From Roseomonas sp. (GTDB taxonomy: Bacteria; Pseudomonadota; Alphaproteobacteria; Acetobacterales; Acetobacteraceae): a DNA stretch of 64,000 nucleotides. The stretch is taken from the NCBI GenBank assembly GCA_020249925.1, contig JADCER010000003.1:248001-312000 (forward strand). Direction: 5' to 3'. The notes beneath the pieces were generated by a model. The model was given only the letters and a program-made list of their open reading frames with translations. It made no database searches and was not told where the DNA came from. Position numbers and translations under genes: made by a program. Positions 1 through 8,398 of this stretch are shown in pieces; position 1 is the first letter of the stretch; the number at the start of each line of letters is the position of its first letter.

Positions 1-856
1 TGCGCCCGTTGATGTGAAATACGCGCAAACCCGCCGCCGGCGCGTGGCGGCTGAAAGCGCTGTGCCGACGCCGCCCTTCTGGGGCGCGCGCGTTTTGGAA
101 GCCGCGCCCAAGGCGCTGGTGCCCTTCATCAATGAACGGAGCCTCTATCAATTCCAATGGGGTTTCCGAAAGGCAGGGCGTTCGCTGGAAGATTTCCTCG
201 GCTGGGCCAAGCAGGAATTGCGCCCGGTGCTGAAGCGGATGCTGGCTCTTGCGGAAGAACAAGATATCCTGAAACCGCAAGCGATCTATGGCTATTGGAA
301 ATGCGCGGGCCAGGGCAATGATCTGATCCTGTTTGCCGAAGATGGCGTGACGGAGGTCTGCCGCTTCAATATGCCGCGTCAGCCCAAGGAAGATGGGGAT
401 TGCATCGCCGATTTTGTGCGCGATGTGGATGATGGCCCGAATGCGCGTGATGTGATCGGCCTGCAAGTGGTCACTGTGGGCCAAAAGGCATCCGACATCG
501 CGCGCGTGTGGTTTGAGGAAAACCGTTATCAGGATTACCTCTATCTGCACGGGCTTTCGGTGGAAATGGCGGAAGCGCTGGCGGAATATGTCCATAAGCG
601 CATCCGCGCCGAATTCGGTTTTGCCGCCGAGGATGATCGCGATATCGAAAAAATGCTCCAGCAGGGCTATCGCGGCGGGCGTTATTCCTTCGGCTATCCA
701 GCCTGCCCGAAGCTGGAAGATCAGGAAGGCTTGCTCAGGCTTTTGGATGCGGAACGGATTGGCGTTTCGCTCAGTGATGAATGGCAGCTCCATCCCGAAC
801 AATCCACCAGCGCGATTGTGCTGCACCACCCACGCGCCAAGTACTTCTCGGTCTAG
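1..856 (+). CDS. metH: Methionine synthase (B12-dependent), C-terminal part
   Basis: The reading frame is open from base 2, so this is the 3' part of a gene that starts before the window. About 284 residues are visible, and they match the AdoMet-binding activation domain of cobalamin-dependent methionine synthase. Recognisable pieces are GYWKCAGQGNDLILF, the glycine-rich GYRGGRYSFGYPACP stretch and a final HPRAKYFSV close to the family's usual HPDSKYYAV ending. This domain reductively methylates inactive cob(II)alamin so that the enzyme can transfer a methyl group from methyl-THF to homocysteine in the cytoplasm. The catalytic and B12-binding domains lie upstream of the window or are encoded separately. 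Other cobalamin genes follow within 5 kb. Confidence 0.9.
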   Translation, partial: APVDVKYAQTRRRRVAAESAVPTPPFWGARVLEAAPKALVPFINERSLYQFQWGFRKAGRSLEDFLGWAKQELRPVLKRMLALAEEQDILKPQAIYGYWKCAGQGNDLILFAEDGVTEVCRFNMPRQPKEDGDCIADFVRDVDDGPNARDVIGLQVVTVGQKASDIARVWFEENRYQDYLYLHGLSVEMAEALAEYVHKRIRAEFGFAAEDDRDIEKMLQQGYRGGRYSFGYPACPKLEDQEGLLRLLDAERIGVSLSDEWQLHPEQSTSAIVLHHPRAKYFSV

Positions 857-879
857 CCCTAACCGGCTAAACCCCCGCC

Positions 880-1782
880 ATGGTTGAGGCCCGGCATTCC
901 AGCGCCGCGCGGCTTGCCGCGGGCAGCGTGGCGGTTGCGGTGGCGGTTCTCGCACTCAAGGCGGTGGCCTGGTGGGTGACGGGGTCCGTCGCGCTTTACG
1001 CCGATGCTTTGGAAAGCATTGTCAATGTCGCGGCCGCGCTCGCCGCGCTGCTCGCGGTGCGGCTTTCTGCCCTGCCGGCGGATGCCAACCATCCCTACGG
1101 GCATTCCAAGGCTGAGTATTTCTCGGCTGTCTTGGAAGGCGCTTTAATCATCGTCGCAGCCTTGCTCATTTTGCATGAGGCCTGGGGGGCTTTTGTTGCG
1201 CCACGCGCGCCGGAACAGGTGGGGATTGGCTTGGCGGTGGCGGCGGTCGCCAGCAGCATCAATGCCGCCTGGGCGCTGTTTTTGGGGCGGCGGGGCAAGG
1301 ATTTACGTTCGCCGGCGCTGATCGCCGATGCGCGGCATTTATGGGCGGATGTGGTGACCTCGGCTGGGGTGCTGGTGGGGGTTGGGCTGGTCACGCTCAC
1401 GGGTATCTTATGGCTTGACCCGCTGCTGGCGGCGCTGACGGCGGTGAATATCCTGATCTCCGGTGGGCGCTTGCTGCGCGAAAGTGTCGGTGGCCTCATG
1501 GATGAAGCCGTGCCGCCCGCGACCATGGAACGCATTCGGCGCATTGTGGCCGAACAGGCATCTGGCGCGATTGAGGCGCATGATTTGCGTTCCCGCCACG
1601 CCGGGCGGCATACTTTTCTGGAATTCCATCTGGTGGTGCCGGGCGATATGCGGGTCAGCGAAAGCCATGAGATTTGCGACCGGATTGAGGCTGCGCTGAA
1701 GGCGGAGCTTGAAGGCGCGATCATCACCATTCATGTCGAACCGGAAGGCAAGGCGAAGCAGCAAGGGGTGCCGGTATTGTGA
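880..1782 (+). CDS. Cation diffusion facilitator (CDF) family metal transporter
   Basis: A 300-residue inner-membrane protein with about six hydrophobic segments and a C-terminal cytoplasmic domain (from about residue 205), the normal CDF size and plan. The family signature region HPYGHSKAEYFSA (residues 71-83) is clear. Aligned from memory with E. coli YiiP, the transport site reads E45-x3-N49 and His-x3-Asp in TM5 (DARHLWADV) instead of D-x3-D plus H-x3-D, so the metal cannot be named. CDF proteins export divalent metals such as Zn, Fe, Co or Mn against protons. It overlaps the next gene by 4 bp, so the two are probably cotranscribed. A role in cobalt handling is only a guess from the cobalamin context. 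Confidence 0.85.
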   Translation: MVEARHSSAARLAAGSVAVAVAVLALKAVAWWVTGSVALYADALESIVNVAAALAALLAVRLSALPADANHPYGHSKAEYFSAVLEGALIIVAALLILHEAWGAFVAPRAPEQVGIGLAVAAVASSINAAWALFLGRRGKDLRSPALIADARHLWADVVTSAGVLVGVGLVTLTGILWLDPLLAALTAVNILISGGRLLRESVGGLMDEAVPPATMERIRRIVAEQASGAIEAHDLRSRHAGRHTFLEFHLVVPGDMRVSESHEICDRIEAALKAELEGAIITIHVEPEGKAKQQGVPVL

Positions 1783-2609
1783 AAGCGGTACCGCGCGGCT
1801 TTGGGCTTGGCGCGTCAGTCACGCTGCATGGGCTGGTCGCGGCGCTGTTGATCCTATGGCCGGTCGTTGAGGAATTTTCGGCGGACCAGGCCGAAGCCCA
1901 AGGCATTGCGCTAATTTATGAGGGCGCGCCGGGGATTGGCATGCCGGAACCCCCCGCTGCCCCGCCAGAGGTGGCGGCCGTGCCGCCCGCCCCTGAGGTA
2001 CCGCCTCCGCCGCCCGTGATCGCCACACCGCCGCCACCACCGGTGATGGCTGCGGTACCTCCGCCACCTACGCCACCGACCCCGGCGGCCCTGGCCGCGC
2101 CGATCCTGCCGCCACCACCGGCGCCGGTTGAAGAAGCCCGGCCGCACATCGCGGAAGCGCCGCCCGTGCCGGAACCGGAACAACCGCGGCAAGTGGCAGA
2201 GGCGCCAGCGCCGGAACGCCGCCCGCCGCAGCGGGCCAGCGCGGCGCAGCCAGCGCCTCAGCCTGTGCGGCTGAATGCTGCCTTGCAGGGCATGGAAAGC
2301 TTCACGCTGGAAGGCCTCGTGGCACCACCGGGAGCGCTGGATGGGACGCGCAATCGCGGCCCCAGCTTTCCGGAAGCCAGCCGCCGGCGCGGTGAAGAAG
2401 GCGTGGTGCGTGTTGAATTATTTGTGGACCCAACGGGACGCGTTGCGGATGTGCGCATCTTGGAAAGCTCGGGCTTCAGCGCCTTGGATGCGGCGGCAGT
2501 GCAGGCGGTGCGCGAATGGCGCTTTCGCCCGGCGCAGCGTGCGGGGCTGCCTGTCGCGGGCAGCCTTAGCACGGCGGTGCATTTCCGCCTTGAAAACGCG
2601 CGGCGCTGA
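1779..2609 (+). CDS. TonB-family energy transducer
   Basis: 276 residues from a GTG start that overlaps the end of the CDF gene. The order is TonB-like: a short cytoplasmic N-terminus, one membrane anchor (about residues 10-30), a long Pro/Ala/Glu periplasmic spacer with PPPPP runs (about 45-170), and a C-terminal TonB domain (about 195-276) with FPEASRRRGEEGVVRVEL and REWRFRPA. TonB proteins transmit proton-motive force from ExbB/ExbD to outer-membrane receptors. No exbB or exbD is in the window. A BtuB-like receptor lies 600 bp downstream on the other strand, so it may energise cobalamin uptake (inference from position). Low-complexity spacer codons give spurious antisense reading frames here. 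Confidence 0.85.
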   Translation: MKAVPRGFGLGASVTLHGLVAALLILWPVVEEFSADQAEAQGIALIYEGAPGIGMPEPPAAPPEVAAVPPAPEVPPPPPVIATPPPPPVMAAVPPPPTPPTPAALAAPILPPPPAPVEEARPHIAEAPPVPEPEQPRQVAEAPAPERRPPQRASAAQPAPQPVRLNAALQGMESFTLEGLVAPPGALDGTRNRGPSFPEASRRRGEEGVVRVELFVDPTGRVADVRILESSGFSALDAAAVQAVREWRFRPAQRAGLPVAGSLSTAVHFRLENARR

Positions 2610-2641
2610 GGCGACCTGAAACGCTCTGTAAGGAATGAAAT

Positions 2642-3205
2642 ATGGTCAAGCTTGATGTGATCACCACGCGCGGTGGGGATCAGGGGGAAACCTCGCTCGG
2701 TGATGGGGCGCGGGTGCGCAAGGATGCGCTGCGCGTGGAAGCCTATGGCACGGTAGATGAGGCGAATGCCGCGCTTGGCGTGCTGCGCCTTTCTACGCGC
2801 GAAGACGCGGAAGCCGATGCGATGCTGGCGCGCATCCAGAATGATCTTTTTGATATTGGTGCTGATCTTTGTGTGCCGGGCGAAGCGGGCGCAAGGCTCC
2901 GCGTGGCGGATACGCAATCGGCCCGGCTGGAAGCGGAATTGGCCGCGATGAATGGGCAAATGCCCGCGCTGAAATCCTTTGTGCTGCCAGGTGGTGCGCC
3001 AGGCGCCGCCGCAGCACATGTCGCGCGCACCGTGGTACGGCGCGCGGAACGCCTGGTGGTGGCTTTGGCGGCGGAGGAGGAAGTGAACCCCGCCGTGATC
3101 CGCTATCTGAACCGGCTATCGGATCATCTTTTCGTGCTCGCGCGGCGCCTTAACGGCAATGGCGCCGGCGATGTGCTGTGGGTGCCGGGGGCGACGCGGG
3201 GGTGA
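2642..3205 (+). CDS. ATP:cob(I)alamin adenosyltransferase, PduO type
   Basis: 187 residues, the usual size for the stand-alone PduO/MMAB domain. The N-terminal ATP-binding signature TRGGDQGETSLGDG (about residues 9-22) and the DEANAALG helix are intact. The C-terminal helix contains the family stretch NPAVIRYLNRLSDHLFVLAR. The enzyme moves the 5'-deoxyadenosyl group of ATP to cob(I)alamin or cobinamide in the cytoplasm, giving adenosylcobalamin. It starts 32 bp after the TonB-like gene on the same strand and converges on the btuB-like receptor gene, so uptake, adenosylation and one B12-dependent enzyme (MetH) are together. Database names vary (pduO, cobO-like, cobA2), so no symbol is assigned. 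Confidence 0.9.
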   Translation: MVKLDVITTRGGDQGETSLGDGARVRKDALRVEAYGTVDEANAALGVLRLSTREDAEADAMLARIQNDLFDIGADLCVPGEAGARLRVADTQSARLEAELAAMNGQMPALKSFVLPGGAPGAAAAHVARTVVRRAERLVVALAAEEEVNPAVIRYLNRLSDHLFVLARRLNGNGAGDVLWVPGATRG

Positions 3206-3207
3206 GC

Positions 3208-3227
3208 CCGCGCCGCCCGCGCGGTTT
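3208..3227. terminator. Candidate weak terminator between convergent genes
   Basis: A perfect 6-bp inverted repeat (CCGCGC / GCGCGG) with a 5-nt loop lies between the stop codons of the adenosyltransferase and btuB-like genes and is followed by only three T residues. The convergent position fits a bidirectional terminator. In GC-rich DNA such short stems are common by chance, so support is weak. Confidence 0.3.
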
Positions 3228-5191
3228 CAGAAAACGCCGCGCAGGCCAAGAATGGCGCTGCGGCCCGGAATGACGAAACCATTGGCGGGTTCGTAGCGCC
3301 GATTGCCAAGGTTGCGCGCTTCGATGAAGGCGGTGATCTGCTGCGTGATGGGGAGGGAGGCGGTCATGTTGAAGACGAAGCCTTCATCGCTTTGCCCATT
3401 GCCTGCCGTGGTGCCGTTATCACGATAGAGAAAATCGCGATGTTCCCCTACATAAATGAATTCCGGGGCAATGATCAGCCGCGCATTGGGCACATCTACC
3501 CAATCCACTCTCGGCGCGATGCGCGGCGAAAGGCTCGCACTATTGCGCGGCCGGCGCGCCAGGGCTGCGCCATTGGCCTCATCGCGGGTTTCCTGCACGG
3601 TCCAGGCGGCGCGTGTCGAAAAACCATCCGAATGCCGCCAATTCACGCCAAATTCGCCGCCCTGGATATGCGCGCGGGCGATATTCTCATAGCTCGAGAA
3701 GCTTGGCGTAAAATTGATCAGGTTGCGGATGCGGCTCTCAAAATAAAGCGCGCTCACGGTCAGGTTCTGCGTGATGTCAGTTTCAATTCCGGCCTCCCAG
3801 GCGGTGGCGTTTTCCGGGCGGAGATCGGGATTGCCCCGGAAGCCGAAATTATTGATGCCGTAGCGCTGATAAATCGAAGGCGCCTTGAAGGCGGTGCCGC
3901 CTGATGCCGTCAGCCGAGAGGCGATCTCCGGCAGGCTCAGCACGCCGCCAAGCCGCCAGGTGGTCGCGCCATCAAAGCCATCCGGCGCGTCCTGGCGGAG
4001 TGCGGTGGTCACATCCAGCCGATCCCAAAGCCGATGCTGCGTGCCGATATAGCCGAAGGCGCTGCGCTGCGATCTATCCACATCCTGCCGAAAACCGCTT
4101 TGGATGGATTTGGTGAAGGCGCTTTCGTTTTCGGACCCCGCACCAAAGACAAGATTATTGGCGGTGAGTATCCCGAAATCCGCCAGCCTGACAGTATTGT
4201 CCCAGGCGAGCCTTTCGCGCCTGCCGCGATAGAGATCATCGGCGGTGCTGCTGCTCTGGCTATCGCGCCAATTGGTGTAGCGCCGCCGATCCTCGGTGGC
4301 GGAAAGCGTCAGGCCCGTGGTCCAGTCACCGCCAAATAATTCCGTGGCGCTGCGGAGAAACCCCATCCAATTACGATCATCGCCGCTGTAATTCGGGTCA
4401 TCACGCGGCACGCTATCCAGGCCAAAGCGGTTTTCCCGTATGGTCACCAGGCCATCAAGGCGTGTCATACCAAGCACGTTCGCCGGCGCGGTTTCGCCGA
4501 GATTGACGCCGCCGCGCGCCGTGATCAAGGCGGATCGCAAGCCATCCCTCTCGCCCTGATTACTGTAGAAGCGCGGCGCCACCGCGTTTGAACCGCGTGT
4601 TGAAAGGCTTTGTCCCGTCACGCCGTAATCCGTATTGCCGATGGTGCCCGCAATACCGGCGATACCGCGCGCGGTGTAATTGGTGCCTCCGGCAAGTTCG
4701 CCATAGGGTTGCGCCTGCCGGTCTGCGGGCGCACGGCGTGTGATCAGATTGATCACGCCACCAATCGCGGATGTGCCATAAATCGCGGAAACCGGACCGC
4801 GCACAACTTCAATGCGTTCGATGTCACCCAAAAGCGTATTGCCGAAATTGAAGGCGCCATTGGGCTCGCTCGCGTCATTGATCGCTACGCCATCACGCAA
4901 GACCAGCACGTGATTCGAATTGGTGCCGCGCATGAAGCCCGATGTTTGCTGGCCGATCCCGCCACTCGGCACAATGTTGAAGCCAGGCACGCTCACCAGC
5001 GCATCAGCCAGCGTCACATAGCCGCGTTCTTCGATGATCTGCCGATCAATCACCGTGGTCGCTGCCGGCAGGCGTTCCTGCGGCGTTGGAATCCTTGTTG
5101 CTGTGACGATGGTTTCGGGAATGCTTGCCGTTTGCGCCGAGATCGGGGCAAGGGGGGCAAGCGCGAGTAAGATGAGTATCCGGTGTTTCAT
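3227..5191 (-). CDS. btuB: TonB-dependent outer-membrane receptor, BtuB-like (vitamin B12)
   Basis: 654 residues with a signal peptide (cut near residue 19), a TonB-box-like PETIVTATR at about residues 24-32, a plug domain (to about 155, including LVLRDGVAINDA and the ERIEVVRGPVSAIYG stretch) and a 22-strand-type barrel ending in Phe, as outer-membrane proteins do. Length and plug sequence fit BtuB-like cobalamin receptors. The start is supported by GGAGG seven bases upstream of the ATG. The strongest functional evidence is the cobalamin riboswitch about 160 bp upstream on the same strand. It would import cobalamin or related corrinoids with TonB energy. The binding-protein and permease genes (btuF, btuCD) are not in the window. 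Confidence 0.88.
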   Translation of the reverse strand: MKHRILILLALAPLAPISAQTASIPETIVTATRIPTPQERLPAATTVIDRQIIEERGYVTLADALVSVPGFNIVPSGGIGQQTSGFMRGTNSNHVLVLRDGVAINDASEPNGAFNFGNTLLGDIERIEVVRGPVSAIYGTSAIGGVINLITRRAPADRQAQPYGELAGGTNYTARGIAGIAGTIGNTDYGVTGQSLSTRGSNAVAPRFYSNQGERDGLRSALITARGGVNLGETAPANVLGMTRLDGLVTIRENRFGLDSVPRDDPNYSGDDRNWMGFLRSATELFGGDWTTGLTLSATEDRRRYTNWRDSQSSSTADDLYRGRRERLAWDNTVRLADFGILTANNLVFGAGSENESAFTKSIQSGFRQDVDRSQRSAFGYIGTQHRLWDRLDVTTALRQDAPDGFDGATTWRLGGVLSLPEIASRLTASGGTAFKAPSIYQRYGINNFGFRGNPDLRPENATAWEAGIETDITQNLTVSALYFESRIRNLINFTPSFSSYENIARAHIQGGEFGVNWRHSDGFSTRAAWTVQETRDEANGAALARRPRNSASLSPRIAPRVDWVDVPNARLIIAPEFIYVGEHRDFLYRDNGTTAGNGQSDEGFVFNMTASLPITQQITAFIEARNLGNRRYEPANGFVIPGRSAILGLRGVF

Positions 5192-5349
5192 CCGGCATTC
5201 CTCCGAGCATAGGTCTCAACGCACCCCAAAGCCTTGCGGCCCTGGGGCATTTCCTACGCTGTTCGCAGACGGAGATGCGCGGGCGTGCCCGCACAGCTTT
5301 GGTCCGTTGCATCGGTGCACCCCGCCCGATACGCGCGAGACAACTATGC

Positions 5350-5526
5350 ACCGGCCGGTCTCCTGGCTCGCGACCTGGGGGATATCCCCCTCTCCGCCCG
5401 CCTTCTCGCATATGCATGCAATGGCTTATGGGCAGATATGGTCGCCTACAGTTGCGGGGGCAGCTGCGGATTGGCGGTGGGTCTCACCGTGTCACGCATT
5501 CCCGTTTCAGCCCTTTCGGGCCACCG
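5350..5526 (-). promoter_or_regulatory. Cobalamin riboswitch (B12 element) upstream of btuB
   Basis: On the minus strand the conserved pieces come in the right order: GGTGGCCC-type 5' helix (near 5526-5519), a GGGAATGCGTGACACGGTGAG stretch, the hallmark GCTGCCCCCGCAACTGTA (around 5466-5447), the B12 box AAGCCATTG (5427-5419; consensus AAGCCACTG) and the closing GAGCCAGGAGACC (5369-5357). This is a nearly textbook AdoCbl-binding aptamer. It should lower expression of the receptor gene when cobalamin is plentiful. About 165 bp separate the aptamer from the start codon, room for the expression platform; whether it acts on transcription or translation cannot be read directly. Confidence 0.93.
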
Positions 5527-5579
5527 AAGCATGGGCAAAGGTTAATCAGCGGGACCGCAACTGTCCAGCGGAATTGACA

Positions 5580-6209
5580 TCAAATGATATAGCCAAGCGC
5601 CTCAACGCCAAACCAGACAATGGCGAGCAGTACCGCGGTTGCGAAAACATTGGCAAGGATTGTCGCCACAATGCCGATGCCTACCACCTTGCTGTCATTC
5701 TCCACCACGCCAAGCGACATCACGATGGTGCCGAAGGCGGGCGGGCCATTGGTGCCAGGCCCGGGCAGGATCAGCATGAGCGCGGCATAGGCGGTGAGCC
5801 AGCCGACAACCTTATCCGCGGTGTTGTTGGTGAAGGGGCCAGGGCGCGGCCTGACATAGCGTTCAACGCGCGCGAGCATTTTGGAAGAACCGCTTGAAAG
5901 CCGCATCATATCGGTGCGTTTCAGGCTTTGCCGCGCAATAAAGCCCGGCAGCTTCGGCTGGCGAAAGCCAAGCCCCATCTGCACGCCCAGTATCAGCATG
6001 GGGGTGCCGAAGATGGAAGCCATGCCGGGCAAAAGCCCCGGCAGGCAAAGCAGCAGGATCAGCAAGCCAAAGGCGCGGTCGCCGAAAGCCTCGGCCATTT
6101 CGCCAAGGGTGATGCGTTCTCCGGGGCAACGTTCCACCACCTCCGCAATCAGGCGGGAGATGGGCGCATTCTGATGATTGCCGGCAACCGGGGGCAGCGC
6201 GTCGTCCAT
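5580..6209 (-). CDS. ExoD-family membrane protein
   Basis: 209 residues with several hydrophobic segments, matching the ExoD family (named for a Sinorhizobium exopolysaccharide and alkali-tolerance gene). Seen features are the N-terminal soluble part with RITLGEMAEAFGDRAFGLLI, then LLCLPGLLPG, MGLGFRQPKLP and GPGTNGPPAFG. The biochemical role of the family is not established. It is a single gene, separated from the riboswitch by about 50 bp and transcribed away from it. The upstream 100 bp towards the crotonase gene show nothing I can name. Confidence 0.8.
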   Translation of the reverse strand: MDDALPPVAGNHQNAPISRLIAEVVERCPGERITLGEMAEAFGDRAFGLLILLLCLPGLLPGMASIFGTPMLILGVQMGLGFRQPKLPGFIARQSLKRTDMMRLSSGSSKMLARVERYVRPRPGPFTNNTADKVVGWLTAYAALMLILPGPGTNGPPAFGTIVMSLGVVENDSKVVGIGIVATILANVFATAVLLAIVWFGVEALGYII

Positions 6210-6314
6210 GGAGGGCTGAAGGCGTCCTGGGTTTGGGGTTACCGGAGCGCGTTACATAGCGTTTTGGCCAAGGGACGCAACTTACCTTTGGTTAAGCTTA
6301 TACCCACCCAGGGC

Positions 6315-7109
6315 TCAGCGGCCCTGGAAGGCCGGTTTACGCTTTTCCATGAAGGCCTTACGGCCTTCCTTGTAATCGGCGCTGTCGAAACAGGCATTCA
6401 AATCAGCCTGGATCGCCGCCATGTCCCGATCCGCCTTGTCCTGCAACACCGCCTGCACGGTGCGCTTATTGGCGTAAAGCGACAGCGGGGCGTTTTGCGC
6501 CAAGGTCGCGGTCAGCTTGGCCACTTCGCCTGCCAAAGCATCCGCCGGCACCAGCCTGTTGATCAGGCCGACCCTTTCGGCTTCCCGCCCGTCAAAGCGT
6601 TCGCCCGTCATCAGGATCATATGCGCATGCGCTGGGCCAACCAAGCTGACCAGATGCTTCACCATGTCAAAGCCGTAAGCGATGCCAAGCTTCGCTGCCG
6701 GGATGCCGAATTGGCTGCCTTCCGCCGCGATGCGGATATCGCAGGACATGGCAATGCCAAGCCCGCCACCCATGCAAAAGCCGCGAATTTCCGCAATCAC
6801 CGGCTTGGCGTAAGTGGCAAGCTTCAAGCGCCCGCCAGCCGTCAGCCGCCCATATTCCTTCTGCGCATCGGCATCCGAACGCATCTTGTCGAATTGGCTG
6901 ATATCAGCGCCGGAAACGAAAGCCTTATCGCCAGCGCCGGTCAGCACCACGCAGCGGACAGAAGCATCCGCCGCGAACACATCCAAGGCCTGGCCCATGC
7001 CATCCCACATCGCAACCGACATGGCATTGCGCTTTTCCGGCTGGTTGAAGGTAATGCGCCCAACGCCATCCTTGATGTCGGCAAGAATCTTGCCTTCCGC
7101 GAATTCCAT
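6315..7109 (-). CDS. Enoyl-CoA hydratase/isomerase (crotonase) family protein
   Basis: 264 residues, the standard crotonase length, with the oxyanion-hole elements DKAFVSGADISQF and IRGFCMGGGLGIAMSCDIRIA. The two acids that catalyse hydration in rat crotonase (Glu144 and Glu164) fall, by my memory alignment, on Ala in FGIPAAKLGIAYG and on His in AHAHMILMTG. Both therefore seem missing, and true hydratase activity is doubtful. Another reaction of the superfamily (isomerase, decarboxylase or hydrolase on an acyl-CoA) is likely. It lies 5 bp after a family III CoA-transferase on the same strand, so the two probably form an operon in which the transferase makes the CoA ester this protein uses. 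Confidence 0.85.
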   Translation of the reverse strand: MEFAEGKILADIKDGVGRITFNQPEKRNAMSVAMWDGMGQALDVFAADASVRCVVLTGAGDKAFVSGADISQFDKMRSDADAQKEYGRLTAGGRLKLATYAKPVIAEIRGFCMGGGLGIAMSCDIRIAAEGSQFGIPAAKLGIAYGFDMVKHLVSLVGPAHAHMILMTGERFDGREAERVGLINRLVPADALAGEVAKLTATLAQNAPLSLYANKRTVQAVLQDKADRDMAAIQADLNACFDSADYKEGRKAFMEKRKPAFQGR

Positions 7110-7114
7110 CTGTC

Positions 7115-8332
7115 TTATCCTTCGCTGATCACGCCAAGCGCGCGCAATTGGTCAATCTCAGCCGCGCCATAGCCGGCCAGCTCGAGAATTTCGGCGGAAT
7201 GCTCGCCAAGCCGGGGCGGGATGCGCCGCACGCTGCTCTCAAGCCCTTCAATATTGATCGCGGTGCCGACAATATGCGTGAGCCCGCGCTTGGGTGTCGT
7301 CATCGGCAGCGCCATGGCCAGATGCTTCACCTGCGGGTCTTCAAACACCTGATCCACGCGGTTGATCGGGCCACAGGGAATGCCGATGCGTTCCAGCAGG
7401 TCAATCCAATACTCGCTTGGCTTGGTGCTGGTGACTTCACCGATGGTCTTATTGAGCCTTGCGCGATCATTGCTGCGGCCTTTCAGCGTTTTCCATTCCT
7501 CAACTTCCAGCCAATCCTTCCGGCCAAGCGCTTCGGCGAATTGCGCCCACATCTTGGGCGAAGATGCCGCGATATTGATCGGCTTATCGGCGGTTGGGAA
7601 AACCCCCATCGGGATATTCACCGGATGGTCATTGCCCGCCTGGCCCGGGATTTCGCCATCCATCAGCCAGCGCGCGGCTTGCAGATCCAGCATGAAGACC
7701 ATGGCTTCCAACAGGCTGGTATGCACATAGCGGCCCTTGCCGGTTTTCTCCCGCTGGAACAGCGCCATCATCACCGCAAGCGCCAGCAGATTGCCCGCCG
7801 TGAGGTCCACAAAGGGAATGCCGGCGCGCATCGGCCCACGGCCTGGCTCACCGGTGATGGTCATCATCCCGCCCATGCCCTGGGCGATCTGGTCCACCCC
7901 AGCACGCTCCCCATAAGGCCCGGTCTGCCCAAAGCCTGAGATGGAGGCATAGATCAGCCGCGGGTTGATCCCCGTCAGATCATCATAGGCGATGCCGAGG
8001 CGATGCTTCACCTTCACGCGCATATTCTCAACCAGCACATCGGCATTGGCGGCGAGCTTCATCAGCGCGGCCTTGCCTTCCGGTGATTTGAGATTGAGCG
8101 CGATGGAGCGCTTGTTGCGATGCAAATTCTGGAAATCATAACCATCGCGATCACCGCCAAAGCCATCGCCATTGGCGGGCGGTTCCACCCGGATCACCTC
8201 CGCACCCCAATCGGCCAAATGGCGCACGCAGGTGGGGCCGGCGCGGGCCAAAGTCAGGTCCAGCACACGCACGCCAGCCAGCGGCAGGGCGGCCTCAGTG
8301 GCGAGTTTGGTGTCTATCGGGCTTTCGGGCAT
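7115..8332 (-). CDS. CaiB/BaiF family (family III) CoA-transferase
   Basis: 405 residues, the family's usual size, with the N-terminal PLAGVRVLDLTLARAGP, the HRNKRSIALNLKSPEGK segment and ENMRVKVKHRLGI. Family III enzymes move CoA between carboxylic acids, such as succinyl-CoA to a carnitine-, oxalate- or mesaconate-type acceptor, through an aspartyl-CoA thioester. The Asp expected near residue 180 is probably in GIPFVDLTAGNLLAL. The substrate cannot be told from sequence. It is the first gene of a two-gene minus-strand unit with the crotonase-like gene 5 bp downstream. A second, only distantly similar family III gene lies at 14042-15277. Confidence 0.9.
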   Translation of the reverse strand: MPESPIDTKLATEAALPLAGVRVLDLTLARAGPTCVRHLADWGAEVIRVEPPANGDGFGGDRDGYDFQNLHRNKRSIALNLKSPEGKAALMKLAANADVLVENMRVKVKHRLGIAYDDLTGINPRLIYASISGFGQTGPYGERAGVDQIAQGMGGMMTITGEPGRGPMRAGIPFVDLTAGNLLALAVMMALFQREKTGKGRYVHTSLLEAMVFMLDLQAARWLMDGEIPGQAGNDHPVNIPMGVFPTADKPINIAASSPKMWAQFAEALGRKDWLEVEEWKTLKGRSNDRARLNKTIGEVTSTKPSEYWIDLLERIGIPCGPINRVDQVFEDPQVKHLAMALPMTTPKRGLTHIVGTAINIEGLESSVRRIPPRLGEHSAEILELAGYGAAEIDQLRALGVISEG

Positions 8333-8398
8333 CTCATTCCTCCGTCACCGCAACACTAGGTCCGGCGCGGAGGCAGGGCTAGGGGGGCGCCTTGCCCC

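Noticed and set aside
1819-2192. Gly/Arg-rich antisense frames opposite the TonB-like gene
   Set aside because: They are reverse readings of the Pro-rich spacer codons; low-complexity GC-rich coding DNA always gives such frames.
5234-5577. Short frames in the region upstream of btuB
   Set aside because: The region is fully explained by the cobalamin riboswitch on the minus strand and its leader.
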